A DNA stretch of 64,000 bases from Ahaetulla prasina (GCF_028640845.1 NC_080543.1:96213825-96277824), one strand, 5' to 3'; positions 1-12,670 are shown, numbered from the stretch's first letter. Notes: generated by a model from the letters alone, not told the origin. Program-made: numbers and translations.

Positions 1-917
1 TTAGAAAGTTTTTGGTTAAAGCTTTTGGGATTATGGGAAGAGACCACAGAGTCAGGTAAAGTGTTCCAAGCACTGATGATTCTGTTACAGAAGTCATATT
101 TTCTGCAATCTAGATTAAAGCGGTTAACATTAAGTTTAAATCTATTGGTTGCTCTTGTATTATTGCAATTAAAGCTGAAGTAGTCTTTAACAGGAAGGAC
201 ATTACAATAGATGATTCTATGAGTTAAACTTAGGTCTTGTCGAAGGCGACGGAGTTCCAAGTTTTCTAAGCCTAGGATTTCAAGTCTGGTGAGATAAGGT
301 ATTTTGTTGTTTTCAGAGGAATGAAGAACTCTTCTTGTAAAATATTTCTGGACATGTTCAATTGTATTGATGTCAGAAATGTGGTGAGGGTTCCAGACAG
401 GCGAGCTGTATTCTAGAATTGGTCTAGCAAATGTTTTATATGCTCTGGTTTGTAGTGTAGTGTTTTTGGAAAAGAAGCTACGCAAGATTAGGTTTACAAC
501 TCTTAGAGCCTTTTTTGCTATGTAGTTGCAGTGGGCTTTGGCACTTAGATCCTTTGATATGAAAACTCCAAGGTCTTTAACAGAGTGGGGGTCATCTGTA
601 AGGTAATGTCCATCTAGTATGTACTTAAGTGTTTTGGTTCTTTTTTCCAATATGTAAGACTGAGCATTTGCTGGTTGAGATTTGGAGTTGCCAAGTTTTA
701 GATCATTCGGATACAAAGTCAAGGTCTTTTTGAATGGTAGATGTATTGTCTGTGGTGTTAAATAGTTTGACATCGTCAGCAAAGAGAACACAATTACTTG
801 AGATATGGTCACAAAGATCATTTATGTATAGTATGAAGAGTGTTGGTCCAAGAACGCTGCCTTGAGGAACGCCACTCTTGACAGGAACAGGATTTGATAG
901 AGCATTGCCAATTTTTT
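1..917 (-). mobile_element. CR1-group LINE fragment, reverse transcriptase C-terminal part
   Basis: This is a decayed non-LTR retrotransposon read on the minus strand. It is clearly homologous, roughly four bases in five by eye, to 3360-4310, which has the same orientation. Near 770-800 the minus strand encodes an FADDVKLFN-type reverse transcriptase catalytic motif, and the following sequence encodes the CR1-type C-terminal region. The 3' end lies beyond the left edge of the window. The 5' side stops near 917, as expected for a 5'-truncated copy. No frame stays open for long, so it is not functional. Membership of the CR1 superfamily is secure. The exact family is not determined. Confidence 0.8.
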
Positions 918-2507
918 AATAAATTTTTATAGTCCGGTGCATCTTAAAGTCCAAAAAATACAGTAGTCTTTGCTATGGCTACATTTTCAGACTGTTTTGG
1001 AAATATAGTTGGGGGCTGAGGTGTTCCCTCCCAAAAAGGGGGAGCTGAGCAGCCATGCAGACAGCCAAAACCAAGTATTTATTGTCTTATTTAATTATTT
1101 AAAAGGCTTCTTGTGAGTTTCTACAGAAGAGTTCCCATGGGATGGAAATAAGCCCAACCCAAAGCTTTTGGAAGTCCTCAACTATTTTTAACTACAGTCT
1201 TATATTTAATTTCCTGGGAGTGAGCCCTTTTTCTGAATAAACATGCAAAGGATGCATAGTTGGACTGCTTTAAGTAAACTTGCTGGTAAATGCTCTACCA
1301 CAGGATCTTTTCTATCCAACTGTTAAGATACTTTTGTAGCAGAAAAAACTAGAGACAGAAAATATATCCAAATACTGGAAAGCATATTTGGTTTTCTTTT
1401 GCTAACAACTCTTTTGAAAATGAAATGTTTGTAATCTTTTAACCATGGCTAAAAGACTATCAGTATACAATTGTTTATTTTCCCTTATCATAATGCAGAA
1501 TTTATCTTCCCCATTCACATTTGAACAGGGCATTTAATCAATTTCAAACTGCATTGCAAGTCCTGATTAAACTTTGAATCAAGTACACAAGTTTAATTTA
1601 ATTTTATTAGACTATTCATTTATATGCGAGTTGGTCTTAGTGCCTGGTGACATGGACATATTTATATTGTTTTCTTTGCAAAAATGTGGAAGTGGATTGC
1701 TAGTTTATTCTTTCTAGAGTTTCTTTTAACCTCCCAGGCTGTCTAAAGTCTTGGTGTTTGCTGATGATTTGCCATATTTTAAACCTGATCTGATACTGCT
1801 TGGCTTTTTCCATAACAGCTACTTGGCTAGGTGCTACCATCTGCTCAGTTCGTTTAGGTACTGAATGCTAAAAAAAATGTAATTGTACTTTTTCCATTAT
1901 CAACCCTGAGGTTATTATGAACAAACTATTTAAGCCTCTTGCTTTTTTCTATAAACAAAAATTAATTACCTCATTTCAGAACTAATTTTATAGTTATTAT
2001 GTAGAGACTATAATGAACAAACTAATTAAATGACATTTAAGCAAGAAATAGATTCTGCAAAATACTCACATATATCGGTTGACTGTTCTACTGTATCATA
2101 ATTGCCTACATACAAAGGAGAAACTAAGAGAGCAGTCTCTATGCTTTTGAATAAGCATGTTCCAAAGCATATTTGCATAAGCTATTTTTTCCCTTCTATA
2201 AATAGTTTCTTTGGAAAAGTGAGGTTCATTATAAATGTTATTAGCCAAAAAAGATCCATATGATCAAAGAAATAGCCAGTGCAAGTTTATCTGATTACAT
2301 GTAAAAAAAAAAGTACAGCATATTAACAGGAACATTATCTATAGTTTGGGTGTAAGTTAAAAAGGCAACAAAAGGTAAAGGATATGTAATTCCTAATACA
2401 GCAACAGAAAGAAGATTAAAGCAGAATGAGAGATGAACAGTCATGGATAAAAAAGGAGAGTAGCATCAGAAGCATATTAATCAGACTAATTGATTGATTA
2501 TGTGGCA
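918..2507. other. No gene or named repeat recognised
   Basis: AT-rich sequence with no reading frame resembling a protein I know and no inverted or tandem structure found by eye. It may hold old, unrecognisable repeats. Confidence 0.5.
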
Positions 2508-2787
2508 TCTCCAAAGCACCTGAAGGCAGGACAAGAAGCAGTGGGTGGAAACTAATCAAAGAGAGAAGCAACTTAGAACTAAGGAGAAATTTCCTGACAG
2601 TTAGAACAATCAGTAAGTGGAACAACTTGCCTCCAGAAGTTGTGAATGCTCCAACACTGGAAATTTTAAAAAAAATGTTGGATAGCCATTTGTCTGAAGT
2701 GGTGTAGGTTTTCCTGCCTGGGCAGGGGATTGGAGTAGAAGACCTCCAAGGTCCCTTCCAACTCTGTTATTATGTTATGTTATGTTA
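2508..2787 (+). mobile_element. CR1 LINE 3' end, 5'-truncated
   Basis: The plus strand encodes the C-terminus of a CR1 ORF2 (APEGRTRSSGWKLIKERSN, then a leucine-rich tail) ending in a stop near 2706. A short 3' untranslated region follows, with the conserved CR1 segment that mentions GACCTCCAAGGTCCCTTCC, and a tail of ATGTT repeats to 2787. The same protein tail occurs on the minus strand at 22141-22356 and 55656-55976. Severe 5' truncation is the usual state of CR1 copies. It is inactive. Confidence 0.92.
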
Positions 2788-3181
2788 AGTTGGTGTAAAC
2801 TCTTAACAAACAGATTTTTTTTCCATGACAATTTGTCTCTAATCTGGTTTTCCAACAGTATATCCATTGCCACTGCAACTCATCCATCTGGCTACTGGTT
2901 GTCCTTTTCTTATCTTCTCATTCCTTCCAACTTTCCCAGCATTAGAGCCTTTGCCAGAGAACTGTGTCTTCACATTATGTGTCCCAAGTATGATAATTTG
3001 AGCCTGGTCATTTGTGCCTCAGGTGAAAATTCTGGTTGATTTGTTTGATGATTCATTTGTGTGCTTTCTTGGCTGTTCATAGTATTCTCAGTCCTCCAAA
3101 CATCATCAATATTCTTTCTACTCTACTTCTTCAAAGTTCCATTTTCACTTCCTCAAAGCATCATAGAGAATACTGAACTAT
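2788..3181. other. No gene recognised
   Basis: A 394-base stretch between two LINE fragments. An 85-codon frame crosses its start but overlaps the CR1 tail and resembles no known protein. Confidence 0.45.
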
Positions 3182-4880
3182 TCTATTTATTTTATTTTAT
3201 TTATTTATTTTTATCGTAACAATATATACAAGCATTACATAAAGGATTATATAATATATAAACATATATATGAGGAGAAACAAGGTAATATAAACATATA
3301 TATATATAGGGGAAGAAACAATAGGACAGGAACGGTAGGCACGTTTGTGCTCTTATGCATGCCCCTTAGAGTCCTCTTTGGAAAGTGGTGAGGTCAACCG
3401 TGGATAGATTTTGAGTAAAGCTTTTGGGGTTATGAGAAGAAACCACAGAGTCAGGTAATGCATTCCAAGCATATATAATTCTGTTACAGAAATCGTGTTT
3501 TCTGCAATCTAAACTGGAGCGGTTGACATTGAGTTTAAATCTGTTGGTAGCTCTTGTGATATTGTTATTGAAACTGAAGAAGTCATTGACAGGAAGGACA
3601 TTACAACGGATGATTTTATGAGCTAAACCCAGGTCCTGTCGAAGGCGACGAAGTTCCAAGTTTTCTAGACCCAGGATATCAAGTCTGGTGGAATAAGGTA
3701 TTTTATTGGTTTCGGAGGAGTGGAGAACTCTTCTCGTAAAATACCTTTGGACACGCTCAACTGTATTGATATCAGATATATGGTATGGGTTTCAGACAGG
3801 CAAGCAGTAATCAAGAATTGGCCTAGCAAATGTTTTATATGCTCTGGTCAGTAGCGTGGTGTTTTTTGAAAAGAAGCTACGTAGAATTAAGTTAACAACT
3901 CTTAGAGCCTTTTTTGCTATATAGTTGCAGTGGGCTTTGGCACTTAGATCGTTAGATATAAAAACTCCAAGGTCTTTGACAGTGTGGGGGTCATCTGTGA
4001 GGTAATGTTCATCAAGCATGTACTTTGTGATTGGGTTCTTTCTTCCAATATGCAAGACTGAACATTTACTGGTTGAGATTTGTAGGTGCCAAATTTTAGA
4101 CCAAGCAGTTAGATGATCAAGGTCCTTTTGAATTGTGGATGTATTGTCAGTGGTGTTGAAAAGTTTGACATCGTCAGCAAAGAGAACACAGTTACTTGAG
4201 ATATGATCACAAAGATCATTTATGTATATTATAAAGAGAGTTGGTCCAAGAACGCTACCTTGAGGAACACCACTCTTGACAGGAACAGGATTAGATAGAG
4301 CATTACCAATTTTAACTACTTGTTATCTGTTTGACAGAAAAGCAGATATCCAGTTGTGTAAGGGTCCTGAAATGCCATAGGATTTTAATTTTAGGAGAAG
4401 TTTATCATGTACTACTGAGTCAAAAGCTTTACAGAAGTCTATGTATATTGCATCTATTGATTTACCTAGATCAAGATTTGTAGTCCATAGGTTTTTACAG
4501 TGGAGAAGTTGTAAATTGCATGATAATTTTTTTCTGAAGCCAAATTGTTTATTTGAGAGAAAGTTGTGTATTTCTAAGTGCAAGGTAATGGATTGGTTGA
4601 TGATGGATTCCATTACTTTGCAGGCGACGCACATAGGGAGATTGGTCTATAATTATCAACTAAGCTGGGGTCGCCTTTTTTGAAAACTGGAATGACTGTG
4701 GCTAGTGACCAGAGATTGGGAAGGGAACTGGTTGTGAAAGTTTTATTAAAGATTATACTTAGGGGTTCTGCTAAATTACTAGAGAGTTTTTTAAGAAGTA
4801 AGCACAAAGTCCGTCAGGTCCAATGGATAGAGATGGTTTCAAGTTACAAAGAGCTTTTCCAACATTTTCTTCTTTAAAAT
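3182..4880 (-). mobile_element. CR1-group LINE, 5'-truncated, reverse transcriptase region
   Basis: This minus-strand LINE belongs to the same family as the piece at 1-917. From 5' to 3' on the minus strand it encodes the start of the reverse transcriptase (PISLCASPAK at the 4613-4807 frame), the finger and palm region with IYIDFCKAFDSVVHDK (4323-4634), an FADDVKLFN catalytic motif near 4170-4200, and the C-terminal region with VKDLGVFIS (3792-4055 and 3366-3659). The 3' end runs into T-rich ATTTT repeats at 3182-3230. Shifts and stops break the frame into at least four parts, so it cannot make a working protein. The 5' end near 4880 is truncated, and the endonuclease domain is missing. Confidence 0.85.
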
Positions 4881-5454
4881 CTATGTTAAGTCGTCATACT
4901 CATTGCTTGTACGATTCTGGTACCTGACTATCTCTTCCAAGGCCTTCTAGCTTCTCTACTAAGTGCTAGTTTGCAGCATATTTCTTAGCTCTTCATAGTT
5001 GACACTAAAAAGCATTAGTATTCACTATTTCAGTATCTTCCTCATCAGTTCCAAGGCTGCTTATTTTACCAACATCAGTTTGGTCTTCTTCGTATTTTAT
5101 TTTAGTCCTGTTTATTTTTCACTATATTCCTTGGCTTTATTGTATTTTTGGCTACTAGGGTAACTTCATTAGTGTAACATCATCTTCCAATTGAGCTTCT
5201 TTTAATCTATTTTAAGTATATATACTTAAATAAAGTTCAATATGTGTAACAAGAGCAATAGAAGGCAAGCATTCCTTGTCCTTAGTTTGAACTTCTTGGT
5301 TGATATATCCTCAACTTTTATTGTTGTTTTAAACCACATTTATGTCATATTTACAGTGAGGTTAGCTAATACTCTAAGCATTAGATAGTACTTGTTTTTA
5401 AAGATATGACAATTTTTATATACCAATGTTAATAATTAATAAATCATACATCTT
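4881..5454. other. No gene recognised; target region of the L1 insertion
   Basis: AT-rich noncoding sequence with no recognisable repeat. Its right edge is the left copy of the L1 target duplication (5455-5470). Confidence 0.5.
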
Positions 5455-6267
5455 TAAGGTGGAGTTAAAAGGGGGCGTGGCCATGACCGTGGTGGGGTAA
5501 GGACCTTTCCTTCACTTCACAGGGCTTAATAATGAAGATTTATGAGGATTAATGCTGTTTGGAATGCACCGTTATGGATGAAAGTTAATAAATCATGAAG
5601 TGGAAGTGTTAATAGCCCAGCAGACTGAATTTAAAACTGGTAGGTCATTTGAAACTGCTTGAATTAAGGAGTTTTTACTGCGTAGGATGACCGAACTGGC
5701 AGACACGATGAGTTTGGAATAAACTGCTGTCTTTTGCTTTCCTTATTATAATTATCGTGTTCTGTGTTAAATGCTGAGGCTAAGGAATATCAAAGACTGA
5801 ATTTGCTAATGAGAAGAATTTTAATTGAAGAGATCGATCTTTTGTGCTGGATTGACTGGCTGAAGAAGATTTTATTAGGTGATAATTTTTTTTTTATTAT
5901 TATTTTTCTTTTGAGAGGAAATTAATAGCTTGTTTATATTATAGAAAACAAAAAAAGGACTTTGTTTTGAAGTTCAAGCTGGTTTTTTTTTTTTTCTTCT
6001 CTGCCGACGTGGAGAAAAAATGGCGCTGATTAAGCTGTGAGGTAATTGTGTTTCTTTGTGGAGTGAATATGACTCATAAGTTACTGATAAGCTACTAACG
6101 AGTGCAAATAAGCCGTTTCGCTTCAATTAAAAGATTGTCGTCCCTTGATCTTCATCAAGACCCTCTGTAAAATTGGTTTGACTGCTGTCCTTTGATCTTC
6201 ACTAAGACTTTTTGAAAAATTGGAATCCCAGTTTGAGAAATTTTTTGGTTTTTTTGTTTTTTTCAAA

Positions 6268-7299
6268 ATGACTCAACAACTTTCAGAAACGCAGCAAATT
6301 GCTGCAGCTTTAAATAAAATTGGGGAAAAAATAGCAGGACTATCAGAGCGTATAGATAATTTGACATTTAAACTGACATCCGAAGTGCAAAATTTAAAGC
6401 AAGAGATGAATGATAACTTTGCTAAGCAAAAAGAGGAAATGATAATGATTAAAGATGAAATGGAGCAGCTGCATGTGCATGAGGCAAAAGTAGATCGGCA
6501 AATTGGCAAAATATTTTATAAAAATGAGCAGCAAGATAAGAGAATTTGTCTTTTGGAAGAAGAGATGAGGAAATATAATTTTGTTATTAGAGGAATCTCG
6601 GAAGAAAGGGAGGATAAATTGAAACAGCGGGTTTTGAAATGGATTAATGATTTGGATACGCAACTTACGTTCACATTAGCAGACCTGGCAAGTGTTTTTA
6701 GAATTGGATATAGAAGGCAAAATGGTTCTAACAGGAATGTGCTTGTCAGGTTCGCAAATCTTGGTGATAAGTTGGAAGTTATGGCCAAGTTAAGAGAGTT
6801 GGGAGATGCTTTGAAGTTTGAAGGGAAGACTATTCAAGTCTTCCCGGATATATCAAGAGAAGAAAGGGCATGGAGATTTTTTTTAAAACCAATTACAAAA
6901 GTTTTGAGAGATAATGGAATTAAATACAATTGGAGGCCACCACAACAATTGAAATTTTTTTATAAAGGAAGGATGCGTACAATTACCCCAGATATAGATG
7001 CATTATTATATTTACGGGAGCTTGGACTGATTGAGATGGAGGATTTAATGGAGATAAAAGATCAAATGCTTCAGATGGGTGGAACATACGTGGAAACATC
7101 AATCTCAGAAGAAGAAAAAGGGGCTATTGGAGGGCAAGACTCTAAAGGGTTAAAGAGGAAAGAAATATCACCTGTGTTGGTTGAACAGAAGAAGAGTCGT
7201 GAGGATACAGTAGGAGAAGAAGCAGATAAGAGTCTTGGAAAATATGAAGCTGAATGCGGGTCATCGCTATCTTTTTTTTTGAGTGATGAATTCAAATAG
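6268..7299 (+). CDS. L1 ORF1 protein (RNA-binding chaperone), intact
   Basis: An uninterrupted frame of 343 codons. L1 ORF1 proteins bind L1 RNA as coiled-coil trimers in cytoplasmic particles and act as nucleic acid chaperones during target-primed reverse transcription. The N-terminal 100 residues are rich in heptad-like Leu, Ile, Glu and Lys, consistent with a coiled coil. An RRM-like segment starts near residue 103 (KYNFVIRGISEE) and includes VFRIGYRR. The C-terminal domain near residue 195 onward carries QVFPDISREERAWR and NWRPPQQLKFFYKG. I chose the ATG at 6268. The frame is open upstream to 6220, but only from a TTG, and those extra residues are Phe-rich. A Lys, Glu and Ser-rich tail follows the C-terminal domain. 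ORF2 of the same element lies downstream. Confidence 0.93.
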   Translation: MTQQLSETQQIAAALNKIGEKIAGLSERIDNLTFKLTSEVQNLKQEMNDNFAKQKEEMIMIKDEMEQLHVHEAKVDRQIGKIFYKNEQQDKRICLLEEEMRKYNFVIRGISEEREDKLKQRVLKWINDLDTQLTFTLADLASVFRIGYRRQNGSNRNVLVRFANLGDKLEVMAKLRELGDALKFEGKTIQVFPDISREERAWRFFLKPITKVLRDNGIKYNWRPPQQLKFFYKGRMRTITPDIDALLYLRELGLIEMEDLMEIKDQMLQMGGTYVETSISEEEKGAIGGQDSKGLKRKEISPVLVEQKKSREDTVGEEADKSLGKYEAECGSSLSFFLSDEFK

Positions 7300-7526
7300 A
7301 CAGCCCGAAAGAAGTGCCCCGGGCATTGGCACGTCCCCTCTCCCCCATTCTCTTTATAGAGGCGAAACCGATGAGGATGTGGGGGAAGAAGATTGTTTGT
7401 ATTTTATTGTTTGTTTGTTTGGTTTTCCCTGTTTGCTTATTGTTGTTTATATGGTAGTTTAATGTCGGGTGGTGGGGGGCACAGAAAGGAAGATGCGGGG
7501 ATAGGATTAAAAAATTTATATTTTAA

Positions 7527-10500
7527 ATGGGAGTTATAAAAATAATGTCATGGAATGTGAAGGGTACAGGGAATCAGATTAAAAGAAGAAGATTGGAGCT
7601 TAAGATTAAAAGGGATTTACCAGACATTTTATTTTTACAAGAAACCCATCAGAAATCTGAAGATTCAAATAGAATGTATATAAAAGGTATGCAAATATAT
7701 GAAAAGCATTTGGAACTTCAAAAGCTAGAGGAGTTGCAACACTGATATCAGATAGGGTGTACTTTGAAAACATAAGGTAATTTTGGATGAAGATGGAAGA
7801 TATGTAATAATTGTTGGAAATCTTAATGAGGAAAAAGTGACACTTGTTAATTTATATTTACCGAATGAAAAACAAAGAGAATTTCTTGAAAAAATAACAA
7901 AAATTTTGGAGAATGAAAGTGTAGGGAAAGTAATTGTGGCTGGGGATTTTAATTTAATCAGAGATAAAATAGACAGTACTAATCCCACCCGCTGTGGAGG
8001 AGCAAATAAAATGGGGATTTTAAATATGTGGATGCTTCGAAATGGCGTGGTTGATGTGTGGAGAGAGGTTAAAGGAATTGAGAGAGTATACACTTTTTTC
8101 TCTAAGATATACAATACATATTCTAGAATTGATTATATTTTTCTTTCTAAAGATTTGTTGAACAATGTGGATAAGGTAGATGTGGGAATTTAAAGATTCT
8201 GATCATGCAGAAGTTATGGTGGACTTAGATTTTAATTTTGAGAAAAAAAGAAGCTATTGGAGATATGACGAGAAATTGTATAAAAATGAAAAGGATAAAA
8301 AATGGATACTTAAAAAATTGGAGGAAAGTTGGAGATTAAATGATAACGGGGAGGTTAAATTTGAAATTGTTTGGGATGCGATGAAAGCGGTGTTTAGAGG
8401 AGAGTATTAAATTATCAAGTAGGAAATATAAAAATTATAAAATTAAAATGGAAAGAGATAAAAATCAGATTAAAGAATTGGAAAATCAATTTTGCTTACT
8501 AAAGAAAAAAATTCTTCAGGAGCTTAATATGTTAAGAAATAAAATGATAGAAGAAGATACAGAGTTAGTAAAAGAAATTTGAGATTTTAAATAGGAATTT
8601 TTGAATTTAGTAATAGAAATTCTAAATTATTGGCAAAGATGGCGAAAGATAAAAGAGAGAGAAATTGGAGTTTTGATAGATGATAGAGGTATAAGATGTT
8701 ATAAAAATTAGAGAAATGTGAAGTGGTTAGAAATTTTTTTCAGAATCTATATTCAAAGAAATCAATTAATCGGGGAAAATTGCAAAGCTATTTAGAAAAG
8801 TATGTAGTGAAAATTGATCAAACATATAAGGAATTGATGGAAGAAGATATAACACAAGATGAGATTAATGGAATAATACAAAAATTAAAATTAGGGAAAG
8901 CTCCAGGTGAGGATGGATTACCTGTTGAGTTTTATAAAGAATTTAAAGAATTAATAATACCAAGATTGCAAAAATTATTTAATGGAATATTACATGGTGG
9001 GGAAGTACCTTCGTCACGGAATAGAACGGTGATATCCCTAATTCCTAAACCAGATAAAGATTTAGAAAGGATTGAGTCCTATCGGCCCATTTCTTTAATT
9101 AATCAGGATGCAAAGATATTTACTGCTATTATAAGTAATAGATTAAATAGATTTATAGATAGATATATAAGTTATAATCAAGTAGGTTTTGTGAAGGGTA
9201 GATACATGAGTGATATTGTTAGAAGAGTATTAAATATTATAGATGTAGCTGAATATAATGGTGATAAAATTGGTATAGTATCATTGGATATTTTTAAAGC
9301 TTTTGATTCTGTACAATGGGAAACTATTAAAGTAATTGTGGAGGCTTTAGGCTTTGGTAATAAGTTTATACATGTTATTTCAAAATTGTACCAAAAGAGC
9401 AGTGCAAGAGTGAAGGTGAATGGAATATTAACTGAAGAGATAAAATTAGAAGCTGGTACGAGACAAGGATGTCCCTGTCCCCAACATTATTTTTATTGGC
9501 TATGGAAATATTGACAAAATGATAGAAAAGATGAAGAATTAGAAGGATATAAGGGTATAAGATAAATTTGTATGCGGATGATACTTTAATTATTTTGAAA
9601 ATGTAGAGAAAGATCTGAAAAGATATATAAGCATTTGATAGAATTTGAGGAAATGACAGGATTGAAAGTAAATTGGTCAAAGTCAGAATTATTGATGGAT
9701 AGTAATGGTAATGAGTCTGAGAATATGCAAGAGCAATTTGGGATAAGGATTAAACACACATTGAAATATTTGGGTATAGTGCTTTCACTTAAGGTTAAAG
9801 AATTGAAAAAACTTAATTATGATGTGGTGATTAACGAAATTGAGAAGAAGATAGATAAATATAAAATTTTAAAATTGTCTTGGTTTGGTAGAATTGCAAT
9901 GTGTAAGATGATGTTGCTGCCTAAGTTCAACTTCTTATTCGAGATGCTACCATTAAATTTGACAGAGAAAGATATTGAAGGATATCAGAAAAAACTGGAT
10001 AAATTTTGTAATGGTGGCAAAAGACCTAGATTAGTGAAGAAAATGTGGTATCAAAATCAAAAGGAAGGTGGATTAGGATTCCCCAAATTATTTAATTATT
10101 ATTGTGCGTATGGTATCCGGATAGTGGTAAAAATATTAAAGGTGAAGATAACTATTGGAGAGACTTAGAGTTAAAGGATATAGAAATTTGGATCAAGGTG
10201 GTTTTAGATAAAGCAAATTTAAAATGTGTAAGTAGAAGTTATTGGTTAAAGGATTAAGTAAAATGTGGAATAAATTTGTTAAAATTTTAATTCGGATATA
10301 ATCTTTTTGGGGGAGACAATTGGAATTTGGCCAATTAAAAATAATATAATACGCAATGAAGTGATTAAAGAGGAAAATATAGAAATTATTAGAGATTGGA
10401 TAAAAGTTATGGAAAATGAAAGGAGGAATAAAGAAATTATTGAAAAATTAGGGTTAAGTTGGTTTGAAAAATACAGATAGAAAAATGGACAAAAAAACTA

Positions 10501-11280
10501 AAGGAAAATTATTCGATAAATAGATGTGAAACTGAATTTGAATATTTAGTATCTCGGATTATGAAAGATGAAATTGGGCTAAAGGGACTCGTTAGTAGGG
10601 TTTATAAGATTATAAATTCTGATGAAAAATTACAAAGAGTGATGAGGATAAATTGGGAAAAAGATCTTAATATTGAAATACCAGAGTCAGATTGGAATGT
10701 GAATTGGAAGAGTAGAATTATGAGAACTTTATCTATAAGGATTAAAGAGCACAATTATAAAGTTGTTTGGAAATGGTATTTGACTCCAGTAAGATTGTCA
10801 CAAATGGATAAAAAAAATAGTAAAAAATGTTGGAGATGTGAGATGGAATTGGGGACTTATGAACATATGTGGTATAATTGTGATAAGGTTAAAAAGTTTC
10901 GGCAACAATTGGAGAAAATGATATTTGAAATGATGGGGAAAGTAATAACATTGAGAGTGGAAACTATATTATTGTTGGTAATTAAGGAAATAGAATTAAC
11001 AAAATATGAAAAAGAATTGATTAGAATTATGATTATAATAGGTAGAATTATAATAGCTAGATATTGGAAACTAGATGTGATTTTTAGAATAGAAGTGTGG
11101 AATTCTGAAATGTGGAAATTAGCTTTAAATGATAAAATGACATGTGATATTAAAATTAGAAGTGGTGTGTATAAAGAAGATATTTTTTGGAAGACTTGGA
11201 AACCATTTGTGGACTTTGCGCTTGGAACATTGGACGCTTCAGTACCTGTACCTCGAGAACGTGGATTTTGGCAATCATGA
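7527..11280 (+). pseudogene. L1 ORF2 (endonuclease and reverse transcriptase), multiply frameshifted
   Basis: This is the degraded second L1 frame. It normally encodes an AP-like endonuclease and a reverse transcriptase that nick and copy at the target site. The endonuclease reads in three pieces: 7527-7745 (SWNVKG and QETH motifs), 7783-8193 (AGDFN near 7940, then RIDYIF) and 8180-8410 (DSDHAEV). After a gap containing stops, 8723-9514 carries reverse transcriptase motifs LGKAPGEDGLP, SYRPISLIN, SLDIFKAFDSVQW and TRQGCP, after which the frame shifts. The YADDT catalytic box is at 9571-9585. 9635-10168 holds the thumb region, and 10561-11280 the C-terminal CWRC...H...C zinc-knuckle. At least five breaks make it nonfunctional. 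Confidence 0.92.
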
Positions 11281-11427
11281 GGATATATCCGAAGACCCAA
11301 ATCTTCCTTTTATGTATAGCACAAGGGTGTAATAATGTATTTTCTTTTTGTTTGTTTGTTGCAAAAAAAGTAATAAAAATTTAATTTAAAAAAAAAAATA
11401 AAAAAAAAAAATAAGGTGGAGTTAAAA

Positions 11428-12398
11428 ATAGATATACTTATGAAATTTAACTTATTCAATTAAATAAGAATTTTGTTCCTTCATTTTTCATTAAAAATAC
11501 TTTTGCCAATAGTTACATTAACACATCTAACTATTCTTGTTTTTGGTTTTGGTTGTATTGTAGCACAATGAAATGACAATTTCTTTGAGCAGTCCCATCT
11601 GTTTTCAGATTCTGAAGATCTATCCAATGACCGTATGACTATTCAGCAATGTTATTATTAATCAAGCTGACGAATGAAGAATGTGCTAAAACATTTCAAA
11701 TGACAAGGTAGCAATTAAAATGTAACTAATGTAAAAGGAGTACTTCCTTTAAGACTAATCTTTTTTTGTGTGAAATCTATAAAATCCTGATCCTATGCAT
11801 GTCTATTCAAAAATTAATCTTATTTGGGGCAAGTAGTTTGGGAACCTAGGGTTCCCTTATTGTGGATAAGATAGGGAATAAATAAAACAACAATAAAAAG
11901 TATCTATTACAATATTTTGTTAATACACCATTGCCTGACTGCATTTTAAACTGGTTAGCATAAAAATAAAAGATGTTTAGTTTGCAATTCCATTATATAT
12001 AGGTCTTGAAATATATTACATTATCAATCCTTAAATTCTCTTCAATGTATGTCAGACTTGATATCTATTACATAATTGATTTAATCTATCATGCAATTAA
12101 TCTTTTACAAAAGGAACTGATGTCTAAAATTCTGGCAATTATTTAACAAGAAAGTTATCACAAGGTGGATTAAATCTTACAAAACAAATTAAATACACAT
12201 CAGAGCATTTGAATACTAACCTTACTTCTGTCTAGGCACTTCATAATAATAGAATAATATCTACACAGGTTATTTATAATTGCAATGAGAGATGTCAATT
12301 AGATGTCCAGCATTATTAATAATAAAATGTTTGATTCATGCACAGTTTTTAATACATCCTTTTAAACAGCTCTCCAGAATAATAGCTGAATGTTTATA
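11428..12398. other. No gene or named repeat recognised
   Basis: AT-rich sequence between the L1 and a hAT-type element. No coding signal or clear structure was seen. Confidence 0.5.
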
Positions 12399-12406
12399 TA
12401 TTAATC

Positions 12407-12670
12407 CAGGTGAAATGCTACCGGTTTGGACCGGTTCAGCTGAGCCGGTAGCGACAACGGCAGGTTGTTCAGAGAACCAGTAGCGGTGGCAGTGCGAGGC
12501 TCTACCCACCCACCTGGCTGTCATTACTTCCTGGTTTTAACCAGGAAGTAACCTATTTTTTACCCTCTGCGCATGCACAGAAGGGTTTGTGCATGCGCAG
12601 ACGGTCCATGCATGCACATGATGCATGCACTTCTGAACCGGTAGGGAAGGGTAAGTAGATTTCACCCCTG
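12407..12670. mobile_element. Non-autonomous hAT-type DNA transposon (264 bp)
   Basis: A short element with imperfect terminal inverted repeats (CAGGTGAAAT at the left, ATTTCACCCCTG at the right) and a perfect 8-bp duplication TATTAATC at 12399-12406 and 12671-12678. Eight-bp duplications with CAG-starting ends are the hAT signature. It has no transposase frame. The interior contains ACCGGTT motifs near both ends, an inverted pair around ACTTCCTGGTT/AACCAGGAAGT, and GCGCATGC-type palindromes. It resembles 21005-21164 and 50535-50743. Confidence 0.9.

Larger units (their letters stand above)
5471..11411 (+). mobile_element. Full-length L1-clade LINE with 16-bp target site duplication
   Basis: A complete L1 insertion of 5.94 kb. 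It is bounded by a perfect 16-bp direct repeat, TAAGGTGGAGTTAAAA, at 5455-5470 and 11412-11427. The element opens with GGGGGCGTGGCC, has a noncoding leader of about 800 bases, ORF1 at 6268-7299, a 227-base spacer, ORF2 remains at 7527-11280, an AATAAA-type signal near 11370, and an A-rich tail ending at 11411. The intact duplication and intact ORF1 suggest a moderately young insertion, but ORF2 is interrupted many times, so this copy is not autonomous. Domain order and the zinc-knuckle C-terminus place it in the L1 clade rather than CR1 or RTE. Confidence 0.95.

Noticed and set aside
4441..4877. Plus-strand frames of 65-80 codons
   Set aside because: They run antisense to the LINE reverse transcriptase at 3182-4880.
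6220..6267. Longer start for the L1 ORF1
   Set aside because: The upstream codon is TTG, and the extra residues are Phe-rich leader sequence. The ATG at 6268 fits L1 ORF1 better.
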